DNA from: Thiorhodococcus minor
GTDB lineage: Bacteria > Pseudomonadota > Gammaproteobacteria > Chromatiales > Chromatiaceae
Reading direction: 5' to 3'
Assembly (NCBI RefSeq): GCF_010820565.1
Contig: NZ_JAAIJQ010000012.1
Location: 26,602 to 90,601 of the forward strand
Length of the DNA: 64,000 nt
Position 1 is the first letter of the stretch; every line of letters begins with the position of its first letter. The notes beneath the pieces were generated by a model. It was not told where the DNA came from. It saw only the letters and a list, made by a program, of their open reading frames with translations, and searched no databases. Below, one piece after another: positions 1 through 8,731 of this stretch. The position numbers and the translations under genes are program-made.

Positions 1-145
1 GAAAGCTGCACTCGCACTGGACATCCAGCACCGCATCTCAATTCAAGTTGAGACATCAGCGCCGGGAGTTTCGGCCTCCGGGCCGACAGCGGCTGACCTG
101 GAGGTCAAGGTGACGCAAGGCCTGCCGCCAAGCAGGCCCCGGGCA

Positions 146-748
146 TCAAGCCAAGATCTGGGCATCCTCCGCGTCCTGCGCACGTTTCACGCGGCGCGCG
201 GCCAGACCGAGGAAGATGGCGGTCCAGCCGTTGATCAGCAGCTCGATGGCGATGAAGAGGCCTATCACCCAAAGACCGGAAACGGGCCAGCCGGCCAGAA
301 TGACACCCCCCAGGGCGATGGAAGCGGCCCCGCCCGCGGCCATCCACACCCAACCGCGCTGATCCCGATGCTGGATGCAGATCACCACGCGCAGGACCCC
401 GGCGGCGATGAGTGCGGCCCCCAGGAAGAGCGTTAGGGCCACGGCCGCGCCCGCCGGGTCGACGACCATGAGGAACCCGGCGAGGACGTAGACCAAGGCG
501 ATCGCGGCCTGCAGAAAGGTGCTCTTCCAGCCGCTGTATTTGAAGGCATCAAAGAGCTGGAGCAGGCCGCCAACCAGCAGGAGAACGCCGAAGAAGAGGA
601 TCCCGGCCAGCGTCAGCCCGAAGGTCATTCCCAGCCCCACGACCCCGAGCAGGGTCGAGACCACGCCGAGCCCGACCAGCCAGCCCCAGTTATCGGGCAA
701 GTCGCCGAAAGGAAGCTTGGGCGCTGTCGTCGTTTTCGATTCGTTCAC
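146..748 (-). CDS. HdeD family (DUF308) integral membrane protein
   Basis: This is a predicted inner-membrane protein of about 200 residues. Six hydrophobic segments are arranged as repeated pairs, preceded by a short polar N-terminus and followed by a basic tail (AARRVKR). This matches the HdeD/DUF308 family, which in E. coli is linked to acid resistance; the molecular activity is unknown. Start choice: an AAGGAG ribosome site lies at 755-760. The ATG at 752-754 abuts it, whereas the GTG at 746-748, two codons later, has a normal 6-nt spacing, so I prefer the GTG. It stands alone, with about 450 bp of empty DNA upstream. The family call is fairly sure; the role here is not. Confidence 0.8.
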   Translation of the reverse strand: MNESKTTTAPKLPFGDLPDNWGWLVGLGVVSTLLGVVGLGMTFGLTLAGILFFGVLLLVGGLLQLFDAFKYSGWKSTFLQAAIALVYVLAGFLMVVDPAGAAVALTLFLGAALIAAGVLRVVICIQHRDQRGWVWMAAGGAASIALGGVILAGWPVSGLWVIGLFIAIELLINGWTAIFLGLAARRVKRAQDAEDAQILA

Positions 749-1203
749 AATCATCTCCTTACTCAGGTTCGAATTCTCGGGTCCAGAAGGATGCGCGATC
801 GCTCATCGAGTATCGGCCTAATCGGCATCGACTGGAAACATGGGTGCTGTTCCGTCCGAAACGAGCTCGGGTGCGGCCTGAGCCCGGACCGGACACGCGA
901 TTGCAGACGATGGCGTCTCCACTGCAGACTCCCGAGAGCCGCCAGGGCGCCAGGACGGTCATTCCTAGCAATGGCGGATCTTGTGTACCTAAAGGAAGCG
1001 TCTATGCTTCTCTGGAAGCAAGTTGTTGAGCATCGCTTGGAGCGCAGTCAATCCAAGGGCTGGGCCGTGCTTCCCGCCGCAAGACGGAGCCACAGACAGA
1101 CAGCTCCAGCGTGAATGATGCTCGGGACTCCGCAGCTCTGAGCCCCAAGCTGCTGGCACCATGCAGTGTCACTTCGACCTCGACCACGACCTAGGGGGCA
1201 TTC
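749..1203. other. Intergenic stretch without recognisable gene
   Basis: About 450 bases between the HdeD-like gene and the small protein at 1204. Several short open frames exist on both strands, but none has a plausible protein composition together with a ribosome site. I see no convincing promoter, terminator or repeat. Confidence 0.5.
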
Positions 1204-1386
1204 GTGTTTCTGATCAAGCGTGATTTCCTGATCGTTCTGGGCGTTTTTTTCGCCCTGCTTCTCGTCTTTTTGCTCGAGAGCGTCTCGGCCGACTCCGAAA
1301 AGGCATCTCAACGAGCGACGTCTCACGGCGAAGCCGTCTACTCCAGGCAGCCGGGATTCGGGGACGATCGAATCCCGGCCTACTGA
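1204..1386 (+). CDS. Small single-span membrane protein, unknown function
   Basis: A 60-residue frame starting with GTG and preceded by a GGGGG tract 6 nt upstream that could serve as ribosome site. Residues 8-25 form one strongly hydrophobic segment (LIVLGVFFALLLVFLL) after a basic N-terminus, followed by a polar tail. This would give one transmembrane helix with the tail probably outside. No family is recognised. The hydrophobic codon pattern and ribosome site favour a real gene, but the size is small and there is no homology evidence. Confidence 0.45.
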   Translation: MFLIKRDFLIVLGVFFALLLVFLLESVSADSEKASQRATSHGEAVYSRQPGFGDDRIPAY

Positions 1387-1411
1387 CAGCCCTCCCACCC
1401 TAACTCCGGGG

Positions 1412-1627
1412 TCATTCCGCGAGCGCGCGAGGCTCATGGGTCGGCCGGCCGCCTCCCCGATCAGCGCAAACGGGGCCACGCCCGGTGAGAAAGAAGACGA
1501 CCGCGGCGACCAAACTGACGAGGACTAGGATCCAAGCAATGTCGGTCGCTGCCCCAGCGACGCCGGAAAGGCCAAAGGCCCCGGCGACGATGGCGACGAT
1601 GAGGAACAGAAGCGCGTAACGAAGCAT
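1412..1627 (-). CDS. DUF1328 (YtjA-like) small membrane protein
   Basis: A 71-residue protein whose first 50 residues match the DUF1328 family: MLRYALLFLIVAIVAG, then a Gly/Ala loop and a second hydrophobic helix ending in FLTGR. Family members are usually about 54 residues. This one carries an extra polar tail of about 20 residues rich in Gly and Arg, perhaps from loss of the original stop. An AGGAGG ribosome site sits just upstream of the ATG at 1625-1627. Function is unknown; these two-helix proteins are often near stress genes, and an HdeD-like gene lies nearby. Confidence 0.75.
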   Translation of the reverse strand: MLRYALLFLIVAIVAGAFGLSGVAGAATDIAWILVLVSLVAAVVFFLTGRGPVCADRGGGRPTHEPRALAE

Positions 1628-2629
1628 GCGAAACCTCCTATGGGCTCGAAAGATTCGTGGACTCGAGCGCGGCCCGAGGCTCTGCGGCCACTGCCTCTCT
1701 GGAGAGCCTCATACGACGCTGGGTCGTCCGCTGCAACCGAGATGCCATTCGCCTCACTAGAGACGGCAGCAGCCTCCGAGGCGACTCGCACGCGCCTGGC
1801 AGCGGATTGTCGACCGACTCTTGCCGCGGCCGATGAGGAAGCAGAGAGATACCGCGAAGGGCGCGCGCGGACAGCGAGATCAATGGGGCATAATCACCCG
1901 CACCTGGATCATTTCGGCCGCGCACCCTGGCATTGAGCCTAGATCCGGCGGTTGGACGGTCTCCAGGGTGCGTCCGGCGTGGCATCTGGCAAGGCGCAAC
2001 CAGGCGTCGTAGTGGTGCTATGACAAGGCGTTGCAACGCGCCCAGGCGCCGCGCGGCGCGTGCGCTGGGGTCCGTAGCGGCCTTCACCTCGCGGGGGAAG
2101 CAGCAGGAAGCCAGGATCTCGATCATGATCCATGTGCTGCATGGAGTGCGAAGCGGTCGACTACCGGATCTAGGTCGAAGCAGGCGCCAGCTCTGCCGGC
2201 CTCGCCGCCGTTGAGGATCAGGCTCCCCTGAGCGCCCCGCCGATGCCTCTATGCCAGCACAGCTGTAACGAACGCTCCCCGTCTTGACCTGTTCTGAACA
2301 GGCATCCATCGCCTCACCCAGCCCCCATCGGGTGGGCGTGACCTCGCCGCCGTCTATGGGTACCCTTATCGGCTTCGTCGTACAGGTGATGACGTGACCC
2401 ACAACGCTTGGCGCCGCCATGCGGGGCAAGATGGCTCCGCTCGGTATCTCTTGGCAAGGAGCACCGCGGGCGCGCAGACCGGCTCCGGGCCGCGTGCGAA
2501 GCTGGGCGCCAGCCAGCCGCTGAGCGGCATGCTCGGGCGAATCGGCCCAACCGGACTCGATCGTTTGACTGCGCGCGTCTTTGGCAGCGCGCATCTTTGG
2601 CAGCAGGCGCTGCAAGGAAACGGGATTCT
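1628..2629. other. 1 kb region without a supported gene
   Basis: Long open frames occur on both strands (for example 1638-2615 minus), but their translations are low-complexity and rich in Arg, Pro and Ala, with no domain signature. This is typical of non-coding high-GC DNA. The last bases before glmU contain its ribosome site (AAGGAAA, 2614-2620). The glmU promoter probably lies here but I cannot place it. Confidence 0.5.
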
Positions 2630-3994
2630 ATGAAACTAGGCGTGGTGATTCTCGCCGCGGGCTTGGGCAAGCGGATGCGCTCCAGCTTGCCGAAGGTCTT
2701 GCACCCGCTCGCCGGGCGCCCCTTGCTGGGACATGTGCTCGATGCCGCGCAGCGGCTCGAGCCCGCGCGGATCGTCGTCGTCCATGGTCACGGTGGCGAC
2801 CGGGTCAAGGCGGCCTTCGCGGATCAGGATTGCATTTGGATCGAGCAGAGCGAGCAGCGCGGCACCGGCCACGCCGTCATCCAGGCGCTACCAGCGGTCG
2901 AAGGCCTGGACCAGGTCCTGGTCCTCTACGGCGACGTGCCGCTCATCGCCGCGGAGACACTGCGTGACCTGGTCGCTCTCGGCGCGGAAACGCCGCTCGG
3001 GCTACTGACCGCCGAGCTCGAAGATCCGACTGGATACGGGCGCATCGTCCGTGACCGCGACCGTCGGGTGACGCGCATCGTCGAGGAAAAGGACGCGACC
3101 CCCGAGGAGCGTCGCATCGATGAGATCAATACCGGCTTCCTCGTCGCGGATCGCCCCAGCCTCGCCGACTGGCTGGGCGGGATCAGCGACGACAATGCTC
3201 AAGGCGAATACTATCTCACCGACATCATCGGCATCGCTGCGGACGCAGGCGTCCAGGTCGCCACCAGTCAGCCCGCGCAGCTCGCCGAGATCGCCGGCAT
3301 CAACGACCGCGTGCAGCTCGCCGAGCTGGAGCGCGTCTATCAGCGCCGCATCGCCGAGGAACTGATGCGCTCAGGCGTGACACTTGCCGACCCAGCCCGC
3401 TTCGACCAGCGCGGCCGGCTCGTCACAGAGCCGGACGTCGAGGTCGACATCAACGTCATCATCGAAGGAGAAGTAAGGCTCGGCGCGGGCGTGCGCATCG
3501 GCCCGAATTGTCTCTTGAAGGACTGCACCATCGGGTCGGGCACCGAGATCATGGCCAACTGCGTGATCGAAGGCGCCATGGTCGGCGCCAATGCCCGGAT
3601 CGGCCCCTTCGCCAGGCTGCGCCCAGAGGCCAGGCTGGCGGACGAGACCCATGTCGGCAACTTCGTCGAGATCAAGAAGAGCCGGCTGGGCCAGGGGAGC
3701 AAGGCCAACCACCTGACTTATCTCGGCGACGCCGAGGTGGGCGCCGGCGTCAATGTCGGGGCGGGGACCATCACCTGCAATTACGACGGTGCCAACAAGT
3801 CCAAGACCATCATTGGGGACGGTGCCTTCATCGGCTCCAACACGGCCCTGGTGGCCCCGGTCAGCGTAGGCCCCGGCGCCACCATCGGGGCCGGCTCCGT
3901 CATCTCGCGGGACGCCCCCGCCGACGCACTGACCCTGAGCAGATCCCGGCAGGCGACGCTCACGGGCTGGAAGCGCCCCCAGAAGAAGTCTTGA
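2630..3994 (+). CDS. glmU: Bifunctional GlcNAc-1-P uridyltransferase / GlcN-1-P acetyltransferase
   Basis: GlmU makes UDP-N-acetylglucosamine for peptidoglycan and LPS in two steps: acetylation of glucosamine-1-phosphate by the C-terminal domain, then uridylyl transfer by the N-terminal domain. The 454-residue length is normal. Visible features are the nucleotide-binding loop [20 protein letters not shown] near residues 7-26, GEYYLTDII in the pyrophosphorylase domain, and a C-terminal left-handed beta helix of hexapeptide repeats with NYDGANK and [10 protein letters not shown]. The open frame extends upstream, but the ATG at 2630 with AAGGAAA 9 nt before it gives the canonical N-terminus. It lies 25 bp before glmS and is probably co-transcribed with it. 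Confidence 0.97.
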   Translation: MKLGVVILAAGLGKRMRSSLPKVLHPLAGRPLLGHVLDAAQRLEPARIVVVHGHGGDRVKAAFADQDCIWIEQSEQRGTGHAVIQALPAVEGLDQVLVLYGDVPLIAAETLRDLVALGAETPLGLLTAELEDPTGYGRIVRDRDRRVTRIVEEKDATPEERRIDEINTGFLVADRPSLADWLGGISDDNAQGEYYLTDIIGIAADAGVQVATSQPAQLAEIAGINDRVQLAELERVYQRRIAEELMRSGVTLADPARFDQRGRLVTEPDVEVDINVIIEGEVRLGAGVRIGPNCLLKDCTIGSGTEIMANCVIEGAMVGANARIGPFARLRPEARLADETHVGNFVEIKKSRLGQGSKANHLTYLGDAEVGAGVNVGAGTITCNYDGANKSKTIIGDGAFIGSNTALVAPVSVGPGATIGAGSVISRDAPADALTLSRSRQATLTGWKRPQKKS

Positions 3995-4019
3995 TTCGGC
4001 TCGATCAGAGGTCTCAGCC

Positions 4020-5852
4020 ATGTGTGGAATCGTTGGTGCCATCGCGCAGCGCCCTGTCGCGGCCATCCTGCTGGAGGGCTTGCGGCGACTGGAATACCGC
4101 GGCTATGACTCCGCCGGTATCGCGGTGCTGGACCCCTCCGAGGGGCTGAAGCGCGTTCGCACCCTGGGCAAGGTCGCGAAGCTCGCTGAGGAAGTCGCGG
4201 CCAGCCCGCTCAGGGGCACACTCGGCATCGCCCACACGCGCTGGGCCACCCATGGCGCCCCGGCAACGCACAATGCTCACCCGCACGTCAGCCACGAGCG
4301 CTGCGCCATCGTGCACAACGGCATCGTCGAGAATCACGAAGAGCTCAGGCGCGCACAGGCGGCCGCCGGCCACAGCTTCACCTCGGACACGGACACCGAA
4401 GTCGTCGTCCATGCCATCTACGACGCGCTGACGGGCGGCTGCGCCCTGGTCGACGCCGTCCGTCAGGCGGCCGGCAAGCTCCGCGGCGCCTACGCGCTCG
4501 GCGTCATCGATGCGCAAGATCCGGGGCACCTGGTCGCGGCGCGTCAGGGCAGTCCCCTGGTGATCGGCGTCGGCTTCGGCGAGCACTTCATCGCCTCCGA
4601 CGTCTTCGCCCTGCTCCCCGTCACCAATCGCTTCATCTTCCTCGAAGAAGGCGACATCGCGGAGCTCACGCTCGAGCACGTGCGGATCTGGGACCGGGAC
4701 GGTCGGCTCGTCGAGCGCCCGGTCAAGACCTCGACGGTCTCGGCGGACGCCACCGAGCGCGGCGAGCACCGCCATTACATGTCCAAGGAGATCTTCGAGC
4801 AGCCTCAGGCGATCGCCAATACGCTGCAAGGCCGTCTCGCGGACGACCGTATCCTGCCCGAGATCTTCGGCAGCCAAGCCACGGCGCAGCTCGCGGACAT
4901 CGAGTCCGTCAGCATCGTTGCCTGCGGCACCAGCTTCCACGCGGGGCTGGTCGCGCGCTACTGGATGGAAGCGATCGCGGGTATCCCCTGTCAGGTCGAG
5001 GTCGCGAGCGAATACCGCTATCGCAGACACGTGGTGCCCAAAGAGGCGCTGTTCGTGACCATTTCGCAGTCTGGCGAGACCGCCGACACCTTGGCGGCCC
5101 TGCGACAGGCCAAGGACGCCGGCTATGCGACGACCCTGGCGATCTGCAACGTCCCCGAGAGCTCCCTGGTGCGCGAGTCGGACCTGGTCTTCCTCACCCA
5201 CGCCGGCCCCGAGATCGGCGTCGCCTCCACCAAGGCCTTCACCACGCAGCTCGTCGCGCTCTTCCTCCTGACGATCGCATTGGGCCGACTCAAGCGGCTC
5301 GACGCTGCCGAAGAGTCGAAGCTCGTCGCGCTCTTGCGATCCGTGCCCGCCAAGCTCAAGGAAGTACTGGCGCTCGATTCCAGTATCGCCAGACTCGCGG
5401 AGGACTTCGTCGACAAGCAGCACACCCTCTTCCTCGGACGCGGTGAGCAGTACCCCATCGCGATGGAGGGCGCGCTCAAGCTCAAGGAAATCTCCTACAT
5501 CCATGCCGAGGCCTATCCCGCCGGCGAGCTCAAGCACGGCCCCTTGGCCCTGATCGACGAGCAGATGCCAGTCGTCGCGGTAGCGCCCAACAACGCACTC
5601 CTGGAGAAGCTCAAGTCCAACCTGGAGGAAGTCCGCGCCCGCGGCGGCCAGCTCTACGTCTTCGCCGACTTCCAGGTGCCCCTCGACGAAGGCGAAGGCG
5701 TCACGGTCATCCGCCTCCCCGAGACGAACGACCTCATCGACCCCTTCGTCTTCACCGTCCCGCTGCAGCTCCTGGCCTATCACGTGGCCGTCCTCAAGGG
5801 CACCGACGTCGACCAGCCGCGCAACCTCGCGAAATCGGTAACGGTCGAATAG
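4020..5852 (+). CDS. glmS: Glutamine--fructose-6-phosphate aminotransferase
   Basis: GlmS converts fructose-6-phosphate and glutamine to glucosamine-6-phosphate, the entry step to amino-sugar synthesis that feeds GlmU. The 610-residue protein starts MCGIVGAIA, so the nucleophile Cys becomes N-terminal after Met removal. Residues 1-240 are the Ntn glutaminase domain ([15 protein letters not shown]). Two SIS sugar-isomerase domains follow ([36 protein letters not shown]), and the end AKSVTVE is typical. It forms an operon with glmU. I see no glmS ribozyme or clear GlmZ-type site in the 25-bp gap. Confidence 0.97.
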   Translation: MCGIVGAIAQRPVAAILLEGLRRLEYRGYDSAGIAVLDPSEGLKRVRTLGKVAKLAEEVAASPLRGTLGIAHTRWATHGAPATHNAHPHVSHERCAIVHNGIVENHEELRRAQAAAGHSFTSDTDTEVVVHAIYDALTGGCALVDAVRQAAGKLRGAYALGVIDAQDPGHLVAARQGSPLVIGVGFGEHFIASDVFALLPVTNRFIFLEEGDIAELTLEHVRIWDRDGRLVERPVKTSTVSADATERGEHRHYMSKEIFEQPQAIANTLQGRLADDRILPEIFGSQATAQLADIESVSIVACGTSFHAGLVARYWMEAIAGIPCQVEVASEYRYRRHVVPKEALFVTISQSGETADTLAALRQAKDAGYATTLAICNVPESSLVRESDLVFLTHAGPEIGVASTKAFTTQLVALFLLTIALGRLKRLDAAEESKLVALLRSVPAKLKEVLALDSSIARLAEDFVDKQHTLFLGRGEQYPIAMEGALKLKEISYIHAEAYPAGELKHGPLALIDEQMPVVAVAPNNALLEKLKSNLEEVRARGGQLYVFADFQVPLDEGEGVTVIRLPETNDLIDPFVFTVPLQLLAYHVAVLKGTDVDQPRNLAKSVTVE

Positions 5853-5882
5853 GCATGATCCCCCCCTTGGCTTTGTGAAATG

Positions 5883-5945
5883 AAGTTGGTAGCAGCAGAA
5901 CTAAGTTGGTAACAGAACGGAGCTCCCAGAAATTAAGTTGGTAGC
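5883..5945. repeat. Three direct copies of AAGTTGGTAGC, possible IS end remnant
   Basis: AAGTTGGTAGC occurs at 5883-5893 and 5935-5945, and as AAGTTGGTAAC at 5903-5913. Spacing is 20 and 32 bp, all in the same orientation. Multiple short direct repeats at one end are known for IS21-family elements, which bind transposase at several sites. No transposase gene is present here. The truncated anti-sigma gene just downstream fits an old insertion and deletion event. The IS21 link is inference. Confidence 0.5.
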
Positions 5946-6032
5946 GCCCTGACTTGCCCTGTACACGTCTTCTCGCGTTGTCGTGTACGACCGGCAGCCG
6001 TACCACTGTCGTCCCGGCTAGTTATCTCACTT

Positions 6033-6323
6033 AGCTCGCTGGAGACCCTGGGGTATGCACTGATGGGCGGGCGGCTGCTCTCGAGCGATGACGGGCCCGG
6101 CGCCTTGCTCATGTACGAGAATCCCGAAGGACGCCGCGTCCTGCTCTATGCCTGCCGCAATGAGGACGCCGAGCGCGATACCGCCTTCCGGTTCGCGCAG
6201 GATAAGGGGGTTTCGGTCTTCTACTGGATCGAGGGGGCGCTGACCTATGCCCTTGCCGGCGAGGTCGATCGCATGGCGCTCTTGGGTGTCGCCGAGTCGG
6301 TCTATCAGCAGATTACGATCTGA
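6033..6323 (+). pseudogene. C-terminal fragment of an anti-sigma factor
   Basis: The frame reads ...LETLGYALMGGRLL, then SSDDGPGALLMYENPEGRRV and VFYWIEGALTYALAGEVDR. This is the signature C-terminal domain of a family of membrane anti-sigma factors, normally about 250 residues with an N-terminal zinc or sigma-binding part and one transmembrane helix. Only about 90 residues remain; the cytoplasmic domain and membrane helix are missing. Upstream sequence is the repeat-bearing stretch at 5883-5945, and no cognate ECF sigma gene is adjacent. An ATG at 6063 could start a short frame, but it would lack the functional parts. I read this as a remnant. Confidence 0.7.
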
Positions 6324-6398
6324 CGTTCTGCGGCCACTCCGGTTGTCCTCACGCCCGCAGGCTGGGCCGATAAGGACGTCGTCCGTGCGCCTTGACGC

Positions 6399-6854
6399 TC
6401 AATCGGCCGCAGTCACGACCTTGTTCTTCCACAGGACATGGCAGGTGATGCAGGCGTTGGTCAGCGCATAGGCGGACTGGCTCGCCTTGAGCCAGTCGCC
6501 AGCAGCCGCCGCCTCGGTGATGCGCCTGGCCTCGCGGTCGAGCACCTCGTCATAGGACAGGAGGCTCTGCTTGAAGGCGGCTTGATCGGCGTCCGCCATG
6601 ATGGTCCAAGGCTTCTGCTTGGGTGCGGGGTGCTTCAAGATCAGATCCGCGGCGGTCTTCGTCAGCTCCGCGTTCTCGCGCACGATGCCTTCCTGGATCA
6701 TCGCCAGGGAGGCACCCATGGTCTCCATCAGTTGACGATAGGTCATGTCGGCTTGCCGCTTGGAGGCGACGAGCTGATCGGCGGTGCGCTCCTCGGCCTG
6801 GGCGAGCGGGATGAAGAGTAAGCAGGCAAGGGCCAGCGGGAGTAGCGGTTTCAT
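6399..6854 (-). CDS. Periplasmic c-type cytochrome, cytochrome c'-like
   Basis: A 151-residue protein with a clear Sec signal peptide (MKPLLPLALACLLFIPLAQA). The mature region is helical and ends with one haem-attachment motif CITCH, about 13 residues from the C-terminus. A four-helix bundle with the haem motif near the C-terminus is the cytochrome c' / class II pattern. The residues after the motif (VLWKNK) differ from the usual aromatic-Arg, so I give only the family. The longer open frame upstream is not coding; the ATG at 6852-6854 precedes the signal peptide. It follows dmeF on the same strand. Electron transfer or gas binding is possible but not shown. Confidence 0.75.
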   Translation of the reverse strand: MKPLLPLALACLLFIPLAQAEERTADQLVASKRQADMTYRQLMETMGASLAMIQEGIVRENAELTKTAADLILKHPAPKQKPWTIMADADQAAFKQSLLSYDEVLDREARRITEAAAAGDWLKASQSAYALTNACITCHVLWKNKVVTAAD

Positions 6855-6957
6855 CTTGAGCCTCGCGATGAATGGCTGAGCGCGCCTGGTGGCCAAGCCA
6901 GGTGTCCGTGGTGAGCCACCCCGTGAGGTGGCCTGGGGGTTGCCGGCGTCAGCTGAA

Positions 6958-7923
6958 TCAGGCCGCCATGGCCTCTGCGGTGCGGCGGCGATTGATCTCC
7001 ACGGTGACGTGGACCAGCTCTTCGTGAATGCCGAGTGCCTGCCGAACGGCATCCGGCGCAATGCTGTCATCGACGACCAGCGACAGGATGCAGGCGTACT
7101 TGTCCTTGCCGACCCGCCAGACATGTAAATCAGCGATCTCGGCCGCCACCGGCAGCGCGGCGACCACCTCGCGGACCTCCGCGACCACGGGGCGATCCAT
7201 CTCGGCGTCGATGAGCACCCGGCTGGTGTCGCGCAGCAGGCCGTAGGCCCAGACCGATACCAGGGTCGCGCCGACAAGCCCCATCACGGGATCGAGCCAG
7301 GCGGCCCCCCAGAGCTTGCCGCCAAAGAGGGCGACGATGGCGAAGAGGGAGGTCGCGGCATCGGCGAGCACATGCAGGTAGGCCGAGCGCAGGTTCAAGT
7401 CGTGATGGTGGTGGTCGTGATGATGCGCATGGCCGCCATGATGATGATGGTGGTGCGCGTGATCCTGCCCGTCCTTGAGCAGCCAGGCACAGACCAGATT
7501 GACCACCAGACCTAGCGCGGCGATGACGATCGCCTGGTTGTAATGGATGGGCGTCGGGGCGAGCAGCCGCTCGACGGACTGAAAGACCATGAGCGCGGCG
7601 ACCGCGACCAGGAAGACCGCGCTGGTATAGCCGCCGAGGATCTCGATCTTCCAGGTGCCGAAGGCGAAGCGCGGGTCATGCGCGAAGCGCCGCGCGGCGG
7701 CATAGGCGACCACCGAGAGCCCGAGCGCGAGCGCATGCGAGCTCATGTGCCAGCCGTCGGCGAGCAGCGCCATGGAGTTGAAGATCCAGCCACCGGCGAT
7801 CTCCGCCACCATCATGGTCGCGGTCAGCCACACCACCCAGCGCGTATTGCGCTCGGCGAGCGGATTGCCTTCGTCGAAGACATGGGTGTGCTGCCAGTTC
7901 TCAAGCGTGGCGGTGTCTGACAT
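6958..7923 (-). CDS. dmeF: Cation diffusion facilitator, Co/Ni efflux (DmeF-like)
   Basis: A 321-residue CDF transporter of the inner membrane that exports divalent metal by proton exchange. It shows transmembrane segments with the metal-site pattern (HMSSHALALG and HVLADAATS). Between TM4 and TM5 lies a very His-rich cytoplasmic loop (residues about 155-175, some 16 His) that probably binds metal. A C-terminal cytoplasmic domain with HVWRVG follows. The N-terminal HTHVFDEGN motif and the divergent RcnR-type repressor are both characteristic of DmeF, which handles cobalt and nickel. The metal specificity is inferred from family and context. Confidence 0.88.
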   Translation of the reverse strand: MSDTATLENWQHTHVFDEGNPLAERNTRWVVWLTATMMVAEIAGGWIFNSMALLADGWHMSSHALALGLSVVAYAAARRFAHDPRFAFGTWKIEILGGYTSAVFLVAVAALMVFQSVERLLAPTPIHYNQAIVIAALGLVVNLVCAWLLKDGQDHAHHHHHHGGHAHHHDHHHHDLNLRSAYLHVLADAATSLFAIVALFGGKLWGAAWLDPVMGLVGATLVSVWAYGLLRDTSRVLIDAEMDRPVVAEVREVVAALPVAAEIADLHVWRVGKDKYACILSLVVDDSIAPDAVRQALGIHEELVHVTVEINRRRTAEAMAA

Positions 7924-7995
7924 CGTCGCGGGCCTCTGCGTCGGTGAGGCTATATACTCTACCCAGGTACCCTATACGCAGCAAGACAATCCGCC
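7924..7995. promoter_or_regulatory. dmeF/dmeR divergent promoter with likely repressor site
   Basis: The 72-bp divergent gap contains, at about 7951-7976, two short G/C tracts (ACCC) flanked by AT-rich steps: TATACTCTACCC, then AGGTACCCTATACG. RcnR/DmeR-type repressors recognise G-tracts flanked by A/T inverted repeats, so this is the expected operator. On the minus strand TTGCTG and TAGAGT are spaced 17 bp and may form the dmeF promoter under the operator. This is a pattern match only. Confidence 0.5.
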
Positions 7996-8271
7996 ATGCC
8001 CCATACCGTCAAAGAGAAGAAGCCCCTGCTTGCGCGCGTCAGACGCATTCAGGGGCAGGCCGCAGCGCTCGAGCGCGCGCTTGAGCAAGAGAGCGACTGC
8101 TCGGCGGTGCTGCAGCAGATCGCCGCGATTCGCGGCGCGGTCAACGGTCTGATGGCGCAGGTCCTAGAGGGCCATCTGCGCGAGCATTTGGGCGGGGACG
8201 AGCGGACACCGCAGGAACGGCAGGAGGATCTGGAGCAGGTGCTCAGCGTCCTGCGGTCCTATCTCAAGTGA
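7996..8271 (+). CDS. dmeR: Metal-sensing repressor, RcnR/FrmR (DUF156) family
   Basis: A 91-residue all-helical protein. The N-terminus MPHTVKEKK, then LLARVRRIQGQAAALERAL, DCSAVLQQIAAIRGAVNGL and GHLREHL are the hallmarks of the CsoR/RcnR/FrmR fold, a tetrameric helical repressor. His3, the conserved Cys in DCSAVLQQ and the later His residues suit Ni/Co sensing rather than formaldehyde sensing. It is divergent from dmeF, so it most likely represses dmeF and itself until Co or Ni binds. Confidence 0.85.
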   Translation: MPHTVKEKKPLLARVRRIQGQAAALERALEQESDCSAVLQQIAAIRGAVNGLMAQVLEGHLREHLGGDERTPQERQEDLEQVLSVLRSYLK

Positions 8272-8477
8272 GCTCGTGGCGAGGCCGCACAGTTCGGGCT
8301 CAGCGCAATCGCTTGAGGATGCGCTCAGCCAATCCGAGCGTCGACCCGAGAGCCGTTCAGGCTGCCCGGGCAAGACATCGCCATTGAGCATGGCTTGACG
8401 GTGTCCGCTCATGGCCGACGATCACCGCCTGACTTCGACCGGTGGACGAGAATGGCCAGGCCCTCTGGCGACACCCA

Positions 8478-8678
8478 CTACCTCAGCTCCGCCGCATAGC
8501 CCTCCTCCTTGATCGCAGCGACCAGCGCCTCCGGATCGGCCGTGCCGGTAACGCCGGCCTGCTTCTCCTCGAGGCTGACCTCGGCCTGCTCGACCCCGGG
8601 CACCTGCTGCAGCGCCTTGGTCACAGCGCCGACGCAATGCATGCAGGTCATTCCAGTGACTTGGATCCGCGTTTTCAT
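8478..8678 (-). CDS. copZ: Copper chaperone, single HMA domain (CopZ-like)
   Basis: A 66-residue cytosolic protein with one heavy-metal-associated domain: MKTRIQVTGMTCMHCVGAV carries the MxCxxC copper site at residues 10-15, followed by the beta-alpha-beta pattern and a GYAAEL end. It would deliver Cu(I) to the N-terminal domains of CopA. The open frame extends 19 codons upstream, but GGAGA lies about 11 nt before the ATG at 8676-8678, and the family starts there. It follows copA on the same strand with a 53-bp gap. Confidence 0.88.
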   Translation of the reverse strand: MKTRIQVTGMTCMHCVGAVTKALQQVPGVEQAEVSLEEKQAGVTGTADPEALVAAIKEEGYAAELR

Positions 8679-8731
8679 AAGATGTCGTTCTCCGTTTCGT
8701 GTGGAATTTGCGATTCTCGACCAAGCGCCGG

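Noticed and set aside
1638..2615. 325-residue minus-strand frame before glmU
   Set aside because: Arg/Pro/Ala-rich translation with no domain and no ribosome site, and it ends against the glmU start. This is typical non-coding high-GC sequence.
4014..5783. 589-residue open frame antisense to glmS
   Set aside because: Its translation is Asp/Glu/Arg/Gly-rich with no domain. It is the mirror of glmS codons in high-GC DNA. The same applies to the long antisense frames under cusA (15131-17659), atpA (35218-36513), mnmG (42009-43985), the hybrid kinase (48798-50825) and the Aas-like gene (60525-62549).
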